In this document: positions 51,726 to 60,650 of the stretch, in pieces
How positions within the stretch are numbered: the stretch's first letter is position 1
Layout: the number at the start of each line of letters is the position of its first letter
NCBI GenBank assembly: GCA_036376135.1
Contig: DASVAW010000019.1
Coordinates: 1 to 64,000 of the forward strand
From: Candidatus Polarisedimenticolaceae bacterium
GTDB taxonomy: Bacteria; Acidobacteriota; Polarisedimenticolia; Polarisedimenticolales; DASRJG01
Reading direction: 5' to 3'
Length of the DNA: 64,000 nt
Program-made: the position numbers and the translations under genes
The notes under the pieces: generated by a model
The model's input: only the letters and a program-made list of their open reading frames with translations
Databases searched by the model: none
What the model was told of the DNA's origin: nothing

Positions 51726-52177
51726 GCGTCGAGCTTCGAGACGCAGTCCCCGCCGACGGCCCCGTCATCCTCGACCTCGTCAACCGGGTGCTCTCGGAGT
51801 ACGACCTCACGACCGACCCTGCGGGGACCGACGCGGACGTCCTCGACCTCGAACGCGCGTACGCGGGAGGGGTCTTCAAGGTGCTCGTGGACGACGGGGC
51901 GATCGTCGGGTCCTACGGCATCTTCCGCGTCTCGGCCGACACCTGCGAGCTCCGGAAGATGTACCTGCTCTCGGAATACCGCGGTCTCGGTCTCGGCAGG
52001 AGGATGCTCGAGGACGCGTTCGCGTCGGCCCGGGCGCTGGGCTTCTCGACGATGATCCTCGAGACCCATCACCGGCTCGCGGAAGCGATCGCGATGTACA
52101 AGCAGAACGGGTTCGAGGAGTACGAGCCCGAGCACCTCTCGACGCGGTGCAACCGCGGGATGCGGCGGGGGCTCTAG
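51722..52177 (+). CDS. GNAT-family N-acetyltransferase
   Basis: A 151-residue acetyl-CoA-dependent transferase. The acetyl-CoA motif is LRKMYLLSEYRGLGLGRRML (Q/RxxGxG/A type), followed by the MILETHHRLAEAIAMYKQNG region typical of the C-terminal half. GTG start in a GTGA overlap with the cupin gene. Substrate not predictable. Its stop overlaps the convergent NYN gene by four bases. Confidence 0.87.
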   Translation: MSVELRDAVPADGPVILDLVNRVLSEYDLTTDPAGTDADVLDLERAYAGGVFKVLVDDGAIVGSYGIFRVSADTCELRKMYLLSEYRGLGLGRRMLEDAFASARALGFSTMILETHHRLAEAIAMYKQNGFEEYEPEHLSTRCNRGMRRGL

Positions 52178-52803
52178 CCGATCACGCGATCGGCGTGGGC
52201 CTTGAGTTCCGGCTTCACGTGCGTCGTCGCCAGCGTGTCCAGGTACACCCGTAGGCCCTCGCGCCACGCGAGCCGCATCGCCGGAACGAGGTCGGAGTCC
52301 GCAGAAACGACGACCACGGATCCGACGAGGCGTTTCAATGCCAGCGACGCCATGTCGAGCCCGATTCGCATGTCCACGCCCTTCTGTTGGATCTTCGGCT
52401 GGAGGTCGACGGCTTCTATCCTGGGGGAGCCACCCGAGAGGATCTCTCGGAATCGTCGCTTCGTGATTTCCCAGCCGAACTGCGCCAGCACCCCGCGCCG
52501 TACGGCCACGTCCGGAGAGAACTCGAGCTGGGAGATGAGCCTGGCGTTTCGTCGGAACGTCTCGTTGGCCGAGAGGTCGGTCCAATCCCCGCTCATGGGG
52601 TTCCGAGTTCTTCCCCCCACCGGATCCGCGGTGTAATAGAACGCGCGGTAGAGCTGTTCGCCCGAGAGGTCCGAAACCGATGCGATCCGATCGATCTCGG
52701 CGCGGACCTCCTCGAACGTCGGAAATCGACTCGCGCGCCTCGCGAGCGTCTTCTTGACGAACTCACCGTCCAGCAGGATGGCGTATCGGTTCACTCCGGA
52801 CAT
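52174..52803 (-). CDS. NYN-domain (LabA/DUF88-like) PIN-fold protein
   Basis: A 209-residue protein of the NYN group, putative RNases related to LabA/DUF88. The acidic positions of the fold are visible: YAILLDGEFVKK near the start, QQKGVDMRIGLDMASLAL and VVVVSADSDLVPAMRLA. A middle insertion (TADPVGGRTRNPMSGDWTDL) is family-like. Two 60-base lines here count about 62-63 % G+C, against about 72-75 % for neighbouring genes, a sign of different origin. The ATG at 52803 has a leader of about 95 bases from a clear promoter. Confidence 0.85.
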   Translation of the reverse strand: MSGVNRYAILLDGEFVKKTLARRASRFPTFEEVRAEIDRIASVSDLSGEQLYRAFYYTADPVGGRTRNPMSGDWTDLSANETFRRNARLISQLEFSPDVAVRRGVLAQFGWEITKRRFREILSGGSPRIEAVDLQPKIQQKGVDMRIGLDMASLALKRLVGSVVVVSADSDLVPAMRLAWREGLRVYLDTLATTHVKPELKAHADRVIG

Positions 52804-52905
52804 GACGGCTCCGCGGAGGAGGCGGAGGTGCCCCGCGGAACGTGTGAGTTCCTGTCGGAACCCAACTTGGATGAGGACGTTTCCTTGGGGCGGGTTTGCG
52901 CGCGG

Positions 52906-52934
52906 AGTATCGCCCCCGCTCCTCCCGCAGTCAA
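52906..52934 (-). promoter_or_regulatory. Sigma70-type promoter of the NYN gene
   Basis: Minus strand TTGACT (52934-52929), a 17-base spacer and GATACT (52911-52906). The predicted start is at about 52899, giving a leader of about 95 bases before the ATG at 52803. The leader contains short inverted CCGCGG copies near the gene. It lies immediately downstream of the hydrogenase operon; the 156-base gap 52804-52959 holds nothing else I can name. Confidence 0.55.
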
Positions 52935-52959
52935 GGGCCGTGCGGCAGCGAAGCGTTAC

Positions 52960-53394
52960 CTATCCGCAACCCTCGATCATCTCCAGCACCCGCTCCACCG
53001 CCCCGTGCAGCGCCTCGGACGTCCCGTCGGACAACGTCTCTGCGAACCCGAAGTCGCGCCCGGGGATCTCGAGGAGGACCACCCGCTCCGGGCGGCGCCC
53101 GTACAGCGCCTCGCAGAGCGCGAGCAGGGCGCCGGGCGAGCCGACGTGCGTCGACGTCGAGGTCGGATCCGCGACGACGTCGGAGAGCGTCAGCTCGCGT
53201 GCGCTCGCCGACGCGTCCACGAATACGGCGACGTCGGCCTCGGCCATGCGCTCGGCGATCTCGGGAACGAGCTGCTGCACCGCGATCACGTCGGCGAGGG
53301 GCCGCAGGCGCGCGACCCGCTCGGCGACGCGGATGCCCGCCGCGTCGTCCCCGCGGGTTACGTTCCCGATCCCGACGACGAGCGCGGGCCTCAG
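52960..53394 (-). CDS. hoxW: Hydrogenase maturation protease (HoxW/HyaD family)
   Basis: A 144-residue nickel-dependent endopeptidase that removes the C-terminal tail of the hydrogenase large subunit. [17 protein letters not shown] carries the first acidic ligand, FVDAS the second and [12 protein letters not shown] the His. No ATG, GTG or TTG lies at a sensible position. The family's normal N-terminus is reached only from a CTG at 53394, which makes a four-base CTGA overlap with the hoxH stop. Upstream the frame is open but is hoxH sequence. The protease-large-subunit pairing is standard. Confidence 0.85.
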   Translation of the reverse strand: MRPALVVGIGNVTRGDDAAGIRVAERVARLRPLADVIAVQQLVPEIAERMAEADVAVFVDASASARELTLSDVVADPTSTSTHVGSPGALLALCEALYGRRPERVVLLEIPGRDFGFAETLSDGTSEALHGAVERVLEMIEGCG

Positions 53395-54818
53395 CGGGAG
53401 CGCTCCGCCAGGACCTCGCCGCCGGGTCCCACGAGTCGCACCTGCATCGGCATGGTTCCGATCGCGTGGGTGGAGCAGGACAGGCACGGGTCGAAGCATC
53501 GGATCCCCGCTTCGAGGCGGTTGAGCAGCCCCTCGGTGAGCTGGACGCCGTTGAGGTGCGTTCGCGCGAGCTGGCGGACCGCGCGGTTCATCGCGAGGTT
53601 GTTCTGCGCGGTCGCGATGAGCATGTTGACCTTCAGCAACACGCCGTCGTCGTCCACCTTGTAGTGGTGGAACAACACGCCGCGGGGCGCCTCCGAGCAG
53701 CCCACTCCCTCGTTCCGGTTGATCGAGGCCTTGGCGCGATAGTGGTCGCCGAGGATCGCGGGGTCGTGCAGGAGCATCTCGATCGTCTCGACGGCGAAGA
53801 GGATCTCGATCAGCCGCGCGTAGTGGTAGTGGAAGGAGTTGTTGACCGCCCCCGACTCGCCGGCGAGCTCGCGGAACGTCATCCGCTCCTTCTCGGCCTC
53901 GGGGGTGGGGATGTAGTCGCAGACGTTCAGGCGCGACAGCGGCCCGACGCGGTAGACCCCCTTCGGGTAGCCGAGGGGCTTGTAGTACGGGAACTTGAGG
54001 TACGACCAGGACTCGGCGATCTCGCCGAACCAGGTCTGGTAGTCGCGCGGCTCGATCCTGTCGGCGACGGTGTTCCCGTCGGCGTCCCGGACGCGCAGGT
54101 GCCCGCCGTAGTACTCGAGCGCCCCGTCCTCGGCGACGAGCCCCACGTGCAGCGTCAGGAAGTTCCCGAAGGAGGGGATCTCCTGCGCGTGCCGCTTCAT
54201 GAGGCCCTTGAGCGTGTCGATCGCGATCCGGGTCGTCGTCTTGACCTCGGGGATCCAGCCGAGGAGCTTGTCGCGGCGGCCCACGTCGAACGGCTCGCGC
54301 ACGCCGCCGGCGACCGCCCACGGCGTGTGGATGCGGCGGCCGCCGAGCACCTCGATCACCTCCTGCCCGAACTTGCGGAGTCGGATCCCCCGACGCGCGA
54401 AGTCGGGGTTCTCCGCGATCAGGCCGAAGACGTTCCGCTTCGCCGGATCGGAGTCGAACCCGAGGATCAGGTCCGGGGAGGAGAGGTGGAAGAAGCTCAG
54501 CGCGTGGCTCTGCACCCACTGCCCGAGGGTCATGATGCGCCGCAGTTTCTCCGCGGTCTCGGGGATCCCGACGGCGAGGATGTCGTCCCCCGCCTTGGCC
54601 GAGGTGATGAGGTGGCTCGCCGGGCAGATGCCGCAGATGCGCGAGGTGATCCCCGGCATCTCCCACATCAGCCGCCCCTCGCAGAACTTCTCGAAGCCGC
54701 GGAACTCGTTGACGTGGAAGCGCGCGTCCTCGACGTTCCCTTGGTCGTCGAGGTGGATCGTGATCTTCGAGTGCCCCTCGATTCGGGTCACCGGGTCGAT
54801 CGTGACGATCTTCGACAT
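53391..54818 (-). CDS. hoxH: [NiFe] hydrogenase large subunit (HoxH-like)
   Basis: A 475-residue catalytic subunit. The nickel ligands lie in [10 protein letters not shown] (C62, C65) and DPCLSCSTH (C445, C448). Twenty-four residues follow H451 and would be cut off by the maturation protease after nickel insertion. [16 protein letters not shown] and [12 protein letters not shown]-like sequence ([13 protein letters not shown]) match cytoplasmic group 3 enzymes. With HoxEFUY it would form an NAD(P)-linked bidirectional hydrogenase, probably group 3d. ATG at 54818; CTGA overlap with the protease. Confidence 0.93.
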   Translation of the reverse strand: MSKIVTIDPVTRIEGHSKITIHLDDQGNVEDARFHVNEFRGFEKFCEGRLMWEMPGITSRICGICPASHLITSAKAGDDILAVGIPETAEKLRRIMTLGQWVQSHALSFFHLSSPDLILGFDSDPAKRNVFGLIAENPDFARRGIRLRKFGQEVIEVLGGRRIHTPWAVAGGVREPFDVGRRDKLLGWIPEVKTTTRIAIDTLKGLMKRHAQEIPSFGNFLTLHVGLVAEDGALEYYGGHLRVRDADGNTVADRIEPRDYQTWFGEIAESWSYLKFPYYKPLGYPKGVYRVGPLSRLNVCDYIPTPEAEKERMTFRELAGESGAVNNSFHYHYARLIEILFAVETIEMLLHDPAILGDHYRAKASINRNEGVGCSEAPRGVLFHHYKVDDDGVLLKVNMLIATAQNNLAMNRAVRQLARTHLNGVQLTEGLLNRLEAGIRCFDPCLSCSTHAIGTMPMQVRLVGPGGEVLAERSR

Positions 54819-54838
54819 GCTCGGGGCTCCTGGGGTTC

Positions 54839-55390
54839 CTAGCCGTAGCGCTGGTAGACGTGGGGGAGGTTCGGGACCTTCCCCTCGATCAGGGAGCAGA
54901 CCGCCATCCAGATCTCGTCCGCGGAGGGCGGGCAGCCGTGCAGGAACGCGTCCACGCGGATGAACTCGTGAAGCGGGCGTGCCTGCGGGAGGAGCTTGGC
55001 GATCGTGGTGAACTCGGAAGGGATCGTGGGGTCGCCGTCGGCGAGCTCGGCGTACGCCCGGTGCAGGATCTCGTCGGGGCTGTAGCGGTTGCGCATCGCG
55101 GTGACGTTTCCGGTCGTGGCGCAATCGCCGAAGGAGACGACGAAACGCGAGTGGCGGCGGATGATCCGCGCGAGGTGTTCGTTCTCCACGTTGGTGACCG
55201 CCCCCTCCACGAGGGCGACGTCGACGTTCGCGGGGAACTCCTTCACGTCGGCGATGGGGGAGTAGACGAGCTCGATCCGGGCGGCGAGCTCGATGAGGCG
55301 CTCGTCCATGTCGAGGAACGACATGTGGCAGCCCGAGCAGCCTCCCAGCCAGACGGTCGCGACCCTGGGCTTGGCGGGGGACTCGGCCAT
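54839..55390 (-). CDS. hoxY: [NiFe] hydrogenase small subunit (HoxY-like)
   Basis: A 183-residue electron-transfer subunit of the NuoB/20 kDa type. The proximal [4Fe-4S] ligands appear in [23 protein letters not shown] and [13 protein letters not shown]. It bridges the HoxH active site to the diaphorase part. The ATG shares its A with the hoxU stop (TGATG) and GGAGGAG precedes it. It is short, as for cytoplasmic group 3 enzymes, with no Tat signal. Confidence 0.92.
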   Translation of the reverse strand: MAESPAKPRVATVWLGGCSGCHMSFLDMDERLIELAARIELVYSPIADVKEFPANVDVALVEGAVTNVENEHLARIIRRHSRFVVSFGDCATTGNVTAMRNRYSPDEILHRAYAELADGDPTIPSEFTTIAKLLPQARPLHEFIRVDAFLHGCPPSADEIWMAVCSLIEGKVPNLPHVYQRYG

Positions 55391-56124
55391 CACTCCTCCT
55401 CGAGGAAGTCGCTGACCCACTCCTTGCGCTGGCGGGCCGTGACGATGTACTTGAGGAAATCGGTGCGTTTCTCCATCTCGGAGATCGTGGCGCCTTTCTC
55501 GAACAGCGCCCCGGTCGGGCAGACGGCGACGCACTTGCCGCAGGAGGTGCAGCTCTGGGACTCGCCCCAGGGCTGGTCGAGGTCCGCGATGATCTCGCAG
55601 TGAATCCCGCGGGCGGCGATGTCCCAGGTGTGCGCCCCCTCCACCTCGTGGCAGACCCGCACGCATCGCGTGCACAACACGCAGCGGTTGTGGTCCATCA
55701 CGAACAGCTCGTGGGTGGCGTCGAGGTCCTTGGCCGGGTAGAGGTAGGGAACCCGCACCGACTGCAGTCCCACCTTGTAGGCGAGGTCCTGCAGCTCGCA
55801 GTGGTTGTTCGAGACGCACACCGCGCAGTGATGGTTCCCCTCGGAGGCGAGGAACTCGATGATCGTGCGACGGTAGCGGCGGAGCCTCTCCGTGTCCGTC
55901 CGCACGACCATCCCTTCGACGGGCCGGGTGGTGCACGCGGGGAGGAGCTTCGCCGAGCCCTCGACCTCGACGAGACAGAGCCGGCAGGCCCCCACGTCGG
56001 TCAGGCCGTCGAGCTGGCAGAGGGTCGGGATCTCGATGCCGTGCTCGCGGGCGATCGAGAGCAGCGTCTCGTCGTCCTTGCCGCTGACGGCCTCGCCGTT
56101 CATGGTCAGCGTGACGATCGCCAT
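55390..56124 (-). CDS. hoxU: Hydrogenase/NADH-dehydrogenase iron-sulfur subunit (HoxU-like)
   Basis: A 244-residue NuoG-N-terminal-like subunit. A plant-type [2Fe-2S] site (C36, C47, C50, C64), the H-C-C-C site (H99, C100, C103, C109) and two ferredoxin-type [4Fe-4S] sites (C148, C151, C154, C158; C192, C195, C198, C202) are all complete. It carries electrons between HoxF and HoxYH. The ATG lies three bases after the hoxF stop. Confidence 0.93.
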   Translation of the reverse strand: MAIVTLTMNGEAVSGKDDETLLSIAREHGIEIPTLCQLDGLTDVGACRLCLVEVEGSAKLLPACTTRPVEGMVVRTDTERLRRYRRTIIEFLASEGNHHCAVCVSNNHCELQDLAYKVGLQSVRVPYLYPAKDLDATHELFVMDHNRCVLCTRCVRVCHEVEGAHTWDIAARGIHCEIIADLDQPWGESQSCTSCGKCVAVCPTGALFEKGATISEMEKRTDFLKYIVTARQRKEWVSDFLEEE

Positions 56125-56126
56125 GG

Positions 56127-57767
56127 CTACTTCGCCTCCCCGGCGACCCCGCCCGCGAACGTCTCGGCGGGCCGGAGCTTCTTCTCGTATTCGTCGCGGA
56201 AGAAGCGGAGGGTGGACAGCACCGGATTCGGCGCGGACTGGCCGAGCCCGCACAGGCTCGTCTCCTTGACCATGACGCACAGCTCCTCGAGGAGCGCGAC
56301 GTCGTCGGGGGTGGCCTCTCCCCTCGAGACCCTGTCGAGCAGGCCGTGGATGTGCTTCGTGCCGATGCGGCACGGCACGCACTTGCCGCACGACTCCTCC
56401 ATGGAGAACTCCATGAAGAACTTCGCGACGTCGACCATGTTCGACTCGGAGTCCATCACGATCAGGCCGCCCGATCCCATGATCGAGCCGACGGCGGCGA
56501 GGGACTCGTAGTCCACCGGCAGGTCGAGGTGCTCGGCCGGGATGCATCCCCCCGAAGGACCGCCGGTCTGCGCCGCCTTGAACTCGGCCCCCTCCGGCGG
56601 ACCGCCCCCGATGTCGTAGACGATCCTGCGGAGCGGGATTCCCATCGGGACCTCGATCAGCCCCGTGTTGCGGATCTTCCCGGCGAGGGCGAAGACCTTC
56701 GTCCCCGCGCTCTTGGCGGTCCCGATCGACGCGAACCACGCGCCGCCCCGCGCGAGGATCGGCGCGATGTTGGCGAACGTCTCGACGTTGTTGATGACGG
56801 TGGGCATCCCGAACAGGCCCTTCTCGGAGGGGTACGGCGGGCGGGGCTTCGGCCGGCCGCGCCGCCCCTCGATCGAGCGGAGCAGCGCCGTCTCCTCGCC
56901 GCAGACGAACGCACCGGCGCCCATCCGGAGGTCGATGCGGAAGCTGAATCCGGAATCGAGGATCCGGTTCCCCAGCACGCCCGCCCGCTCCGCCTGCTTG
57001 ATCGCGAGCTTGAGCCGCTCGATCGCGAGCGGGTACTCCGCGCGCACGTAGATGTACCCCTGGTTCGCCCCCACCGCGTACCCGGCGATCGCCATCCCCT
57101 CGAGGACGCGGTGCGGATCGCCTTCGAGGACGCTGCGGTCCATGAACGCTCCCGGGTCCCCCTCGTCGGCGTTGCAGACGACGTATTTCTGTTCGGAGGT
57201 CGCCTTGCGGACGATCGACCACTTGAGCCCCGTCGGATAGCCGGCCCCCCCCCGGCCGCGCAGGCCGCTCTTGCGGATCTCCTCGATGACCTCGGGGGGC
57301 GAAAGCTCCGTGATCGCCTTCGCGAGGGCCTCGTAGCCGCCGACCGCGACGTACTCCTCGATCCGCATCGCGTCGATCCGCCCGCAGTCCTCGAGCACGA
57401 TCTTCGTCTGCTCGGCGAAGAACGGCGCGTCCGTGTCGAGCGCCATCGCCTCGACGGGATTCCCGCCCTTCAGGTGCTCGTCGACGATCCTCTCGGCCGC
57501 GGCGGCGTCCACCGACGCGTACAGCGTCTCGTCGGGGGCGACCTTCACGAGCGGCCCCTTGCCGCACAGGCCCATGCACCCCGTCCCGACGACCTCGCAG
57601 GACTCGTCGAGCCCCTGGTCGCGGATCGCCTTCTTGAACGCGTCGCGGGTGGCGTTCCCGCCGCAGGAGACGCACCCGGCGGCCGAGCAGTAGAGCACGC
57701 GCTTGCCGAAGCCGGCCTGGCGCGCGCGCTCCTTTTCCGCCAGCTCGCGGAGCTCCTCGACGGTCAT
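56127..57767 (-). CDS. hoxF: NAD(H)- and FMN-binding diaphorase subunit (HoxF-like)
   Basis: A 546-residue NuoF-type subunit. An N-terminal thioredoxin-like [2Fe-2S] domain (about residues 25-105; [25 protein letters not shown]) precedes the FMN/NADH domain with [30 protein letters not shown] and [12 protein letters not shown]. The C-terminal [4Fe-4S] site is [12 protein letters not shown] plus a later Cys in SLCGLG. It oxidises or reduces NAD(H) for the hydrogenase. ATGA overlap with hoxE. Confidence 0.93.
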   Translation of the reverse strand: MTVEELRELAEKERARQAGFGKRVLYCSAAGCVSCGGNATRDAFKKAIRDQGLDESCEVVGTGCMGLCGKGPLVKVAPDETLYASVDAAAAERIVDEHLKGGNPVEAMALDTDAPFFAEQTKIVLEDCGRIDAMRIEEYVAVGGYEALAKAITELSPPEVIEEIRKSGLRGRGGAGYPTGLKWSIVRKATSEQKYVVCNADEGDPGAFMDRSVLEGDPHRVLEGMAIAGYAVGANQGYIYVRAEYPLAIERLKLAIKQAERAGVLGNRILDSGFSFRIDLRMGAGAFVCGEETALLRSIEGRRGRPKPRPPYPSEKGLFGMPTVINNVETFANIAPILARGGAWFASIGTAKSAGTKVFALAGKIRNTGLIEVPMGIPLRRIVYDIGGGPPEGAEFKAAQTGGPSGGCIPAEHLDLPVDYESLAAVGSIMGSGGLIVMDSESNMVDVAKFFMEFSMEESCGKCVPCRIGTKHIHGLLDRVSRGEATPDDVALLEELCVMVKETSLCGLGQSAPNPVLSTLRFFRDEYEKKLRPAETFAGGVAGEAK

Positions 57768-58279
57768 TTGGCCACCTCCTCCGTCGCCTGCATGAAGGCC
57801 CCGACGCGCCTGACGGCTTCGTCGACGGTCAGCTTCGCCGCCACGTCGTCGTCCATCACCGCGACGGGGGCCAGACCGCACGAGCCGATGCAGCGGGCCT
57901 GCACCAGGGACACCTTCCCGTCGGGGGTCGTCTGGCCGAACTTGCAGCCGCAGCGGTGCTCGAGCGCCGCCTGGATCTGCGCCGCCCCTTTCACGTAGCA
58001 GGCGGTCCCCGTGCACAGGACCACCGTGTGCTCGCCCGCGGGCTTGAGGCGGAAGTAGTTGTAGAAGGTCGCGACGCCGTACACCTGGCTCAGCGGCCGC
58101 TTGAGGGCGTGCCCGATGTACACGAGGATGTCGTCCTCGAGATACCCGAAGATCCCCTGCGCCGCGTGCAGGACCTCGATCAGCGCGTTGCCGGAGGCGT
58201 GGTGGACGTTGATCGCGCGATCGAGGAGCTTGAAGCGATTGTCGCCGCTGGGGTGGGTCGCCTTCGTGGTGGTGGCCAT
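57764..58279 (-). CDS. hoxE: NuoE-like [2Fe-2S] subunit (HoxE-like)
   Basis: A 171-residue thioredoxin-like [2Fe-2S] protein. Cluster ligands appear in [11 protein letters not shown] and [12 protein letters not shown]; the helical N-terminus ([20 protein letters not shown]) is family-typical. It heads the hoxEFUYH-protease operon. A TATCTT hexamer ends six bases before the ATG. It is divergent from the tyrA-like gene, with a 118-base gap. Confidence 0.92.
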   Translation of the reverse strand: MATTTKATHPSGDNRFKLLDRAINVHHASGNALIEVLHAAQGIFGYLEDDILVYIGHALKRPLSQVYGVATFYNYFRLKPAGEHTVVLCTGTACYVKGAAQIQAALEHRCGCKFGQTTPDGKVSLVQARCIGSCGLAPVAVMDDDVAAKLTVDEAVRRVGAFMQATEEVAK

Positions 58280-58285
58280 GGCGGC

Positions 58286-58291
58286 AAGATA
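58286..58291 (-). promoter_or_regulatory. Candidate -10 element of the hox operon
   Basis: Minus strand TATCTT (4 of 6) ends six bases before the hoxE ATG, the leaderless spacing seen elsewhere in the window. No good -35 at 17 bases. Confidence 0.35.
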
Positions 58292-58310
58292 GTGAAAGGA
58301 GGGGGCCCTT

Positions 58311-58320
58311 TCCGTACGGA
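58311..58320. promoter_or_regulatory. Ten-base perfect palindrome in the hoxE-tyrA divergent gap
   Basis: TCCGTACGGA is a perfect 10-base palindrome about 20 bases upstream of the hox -10 candidate, a position fit for an operator. A possible plus-strand promoter for the tyrA-like gene (ATGACC at 58322, 18 bases, TATCGT at 58346) lies next to it. Function not demonstrated. Confidence 0.3.
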
Positions 58321-58397
58321 CATGACCTAAGTTCAGCGGCGGAGGTATCGTTCAGCTTCCGTTGACGCTTCCATTACGCTCTTCGCTGGAAACGACC

Positions 58398-59468
58398 ATG
58401 AACGCCGCACCGCGCACCACCGCGATCCTCGGTTTCGGCCGGTTCGGCCGCGCCCTGGGCGAGCTGGTCCTCGACTCCGGCGGCACGGTCCGCGCCTTCG
58501 ACCCGCACGCCGAGGTGCCGCCCTCGATCCGCGCCGCCTCGGTCGCCGGGCTCGTCGCGGGCGCGTCGGAGATCGTTCTCGCGGTTCCCGTCGACGCGAT
58601 CGCCTCCGCGGCGCGCGAGCTCCGCCCGCACCTGAACCCCGCACATCTGGTCGTCGACGTCGCCAGCGTCAAACACGGCCCCGTGCGCGACCTCACCGAA
58701 ATCTTCGGCGCCGGGATCCCGTGGGTGGCGACACACCCGCTTTTCGGCCCGAGCTCGATCGCGCTGGGGGAGCGCCCCCTCGTCACCGTCGTCTGCCCGA
58801 ACGCCCTCCACCCGGACGCCGCCTCCCGCGCCCGGACCTTCTTCACGCGGCTGGGCTGCGAGGTGATCGAGCAGGAGGCGGCGGAGCACGACCGGGTGAT
58901 GGCGGCGACCCATGCGCTCGCCTTCTTCATCGCGAAGGGGCTGATCGACATCCGCGCGGGTGAGGACGCCGCCTTCGTTCCTCCGTCGTTCCGCGCGATG
59001 GCGCGCACGATCGAGTCGGTCCGCTCCGACGCGAGCCACCTCTTCGCGACGATCCAGACCGAGAACCCCTACGCCGCCCAGGCGCGCGCGCGCCTGCTCG
59101 CCGCCCTCGAGTCGATCGACCGCGACCTCGCGGCCTCCCCGAGCGCCCCCAACTCGCACGCGTCGCGCCTGGAGATCCCCCCGCTCCCCGAGCGCGCTCC
59201 GGACCTGCGCGAGACGCGCGATCTCATCGACGACCTCGACCGCGACCTCGTGCAGCTGCTCGCCCGACGCGCGCAGCTCGCCCGACGCGCCGGCCGCGCG
59301 AAGGCCAGCCAGGGGAAACCCGTCGTCGACCCCGACCGCGAGCGCCAGGTCTTCGAGGCCCGCCGCCTTTGGGCCGAAGGGGAAGGCCTCGACGCCGACG
59401 GCGTCGCGGAGATCTTCGAGAGCATCGTGCGTTTCTCGCGCGCGACGCAGAAAGAGCCCGAGCGATGA
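58398..59468 (+). CDS. tyrA: Prephenate dehydrogenase fused to C-terminal chorismate mutase
   Basis: A 356-residue bifunctional enzyme: chorismate to prephenate, then prephenate to 4-hydroxyphenylpyruvate. The N-terminal dehydrogenase has the NAD motif ILGFGRFGRALGELV (G12-G17), VDVASVKHGPV and WVATHPLFGPSSI. From about residue 270 an AroQ chorismate mutase follows (LRETRDLIDDLDRDLVQLLA, RRAQLARRAGRAKASQGKP). The order is the reverse of E. coli TyrA. There is no ACT domain. ATG 58398 is preferred over an upstream TTG at 58362. ATGA overlap with the DAHP synthase gene. Confidence 0.88.
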   Translation: MNAAPRTTAILGFGRFGRALGELVLDSGGTVRAFDPHAEVPPSIRAASVAGLVAGASEIVLAVPVDAIASAARELRPHLNPAHLVVDVASVKHGPVRDLTEIFGAGIPWVATHPLFGPSSIALGERPLVTVVCPNALHPDAASRARTFFTRLGCEVIEQEAAEHDRVMAATHALAFFIAKGLIDIRAGEDAAFVPPSFRAMARTIESVRSDASHLFATIQTENPYAAQARARLLAALESIDRDLAASPSAPNSHASRLEIPPLPERAPDLRETRDLIDDLDRDLVQLLARRAQLARRAGRAKASQGKPVVDPDRERQVFEARRLWAEGEGLDADGVAEIFESIVRFSRATQKEPER

Positions 59469-60580
59469 TCATCGTCCTGCAGCCCGACCTCGCCGACCCG
59501 AACGACGTCGTCTCCCGGATCGAGGAGATCGTCCGTCGCTACCCGAAGATCGCGATCCGCCCCTACCAGTTCGCCGGGGACGCGCACCGATTCACCGAGA
59601 TCCACGTGATCGGCGAGACGCGCACCGTCCCGACCGAGCCGTTCGAGGACGTCCCGGGGGTGCTCCGGGTCGTGCGCGTCGCCACGCGCTACCGCCTGAT
59701 CGGCCGCCACGACGCCACGACCCCGACGGCGGAGTTCACCTACAACGGCGTCACCTTCGGCGACCGCGAGGTCCTCGTCTTCGCCGGCCTTTGCGCCGTG
59801 GACACCCCGGCGAACGTGGACGCGACGATGGCGGCGCTGAAGGCGCATGGCCTCACGACCACGCGGATGGGCGCCTACAAGCCGCGCACGAGCCCGTACG
59901 ACTTCCAGGGTCTGGGGAAGGAATGCCTCCCGTGGGTGTTCGAGTCTGCCGGGAAACACGGGATCCGGGTGATCGCGATGGAGGCGACGAACGAGCGCCA
60001 CATCGAGGAGATCGCCGAGGCGCTCGCCAGGGCCGGAAATCCCACGGGCGTGATGCTCCAGGTCGGCACCCGCAACGCCCAGAACTTCGAGCTCCTCCGC
60101 GCGATCGGCCGCCAGCGCACCTTCCCCGTCCTCGTGAAGCGCGGGATGGGGATCACCCTCGAGGAATCGCTCAACGCCTGCGAATACGTGGCGCACGAGG
60201 GGAACCCGAACATCGTCTTCTGCCTTCGCGGCGTGAAGACGCACCTGGGGGATCCCCACCGCAACCTCGTGGACTTCGCGCACATCCCGGTCGTGCGCCG
60301 CCAGACGCGCCTTCCGGTGTGCATCGACCCGTCGCACAGCGTCGGTCGCCGCGCGACGGCGCCGGACGGCCTCTCCGACATCTTCCACGTCATCGGCCAG
60401 GGGGTGATCTCCGGCGCGACGATGATCCTCGTGGACTTCCATCCCCGGCCCGCCGAGGCGCTGTGCGACGGAGGTCAGGCAATGACGCTCGAGGAGCTGC
60501 CGAGGTTGATGGAGTACGTGGAGGTGGTGAGGAAGGCGTATCGGGAGGCGGTGGACGGGCGGCCGGGCGAGCCCGGGTAG
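59465..60580 (+). CDS. aroF: 3-deoxy-7-phosphoheptulonate (DAHP) synthase, type I-beta
   Basis: A 371-residue enzyme condensing phosphoenolpyruvate and erythrose 4-phosphate, the first shikimate step. An N-terminal ferredoxin-like regulatory domain (about residues 1-90) precedes the barrel, with GAYKPRTSPYDFQGLG, VLVKRGMGITLEESLNACEY, CLRGVKTHL and LPVCIDPSHSVGRR. The fused N-terminal domain indicates feedback control by an aromatic amino acid. Coupling to the tyrA-like fusion suggests a tyrosine-oriented unit. Confidence 0.92.
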   Translation: MIIVLQPDLADPNDVVSRIEEIVRRYPKIAIRPYQFAGDAHRFTEIHVIGETRTVPTEPFEDVPGVLRVVRVATRYRLIGRHDATTPTAEFTYNGVTFGDREVLVFAGLCAVDTPANVDATMAALKAHGLTTTRMGAYKPRTSPYDFQGLGKECLPWVFESAGKHGIRVIAMEATNERHIEEIAEALARAGNPTGVMLQVGTRNAQNFELLRAIGRQRTFPVLVKRGMGITLEESLNACEYVAHEGNPNIVFCLRGVKTHLGDPHRNLVDFAHIPVVRRQTRLPVCIDPSHSVGRRATAPDGLSDIFHVIGQGVISGATMILVDFHPRPAEALCDGGQAMTLEELPRLMEYVEVVRKAYREAVDGRPGEPG

Positions 60581-60650
60581 CATTTCCGCACCGAAACCCC
60601 GACGCGTCCCGGCCGCTCCGGCATCGAACTCCGCGGACCCGGAGTGACCG

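Noticed and set aside
58362-58397. TTG 58362 as start of the prephenate dehydrogenase, or TTGACG there as its -35
   Set aside because: The extra 12 residues do not belong to the NAD-binding fold, and 17 bases after TTGACG reads GCTGGA, not a -10.
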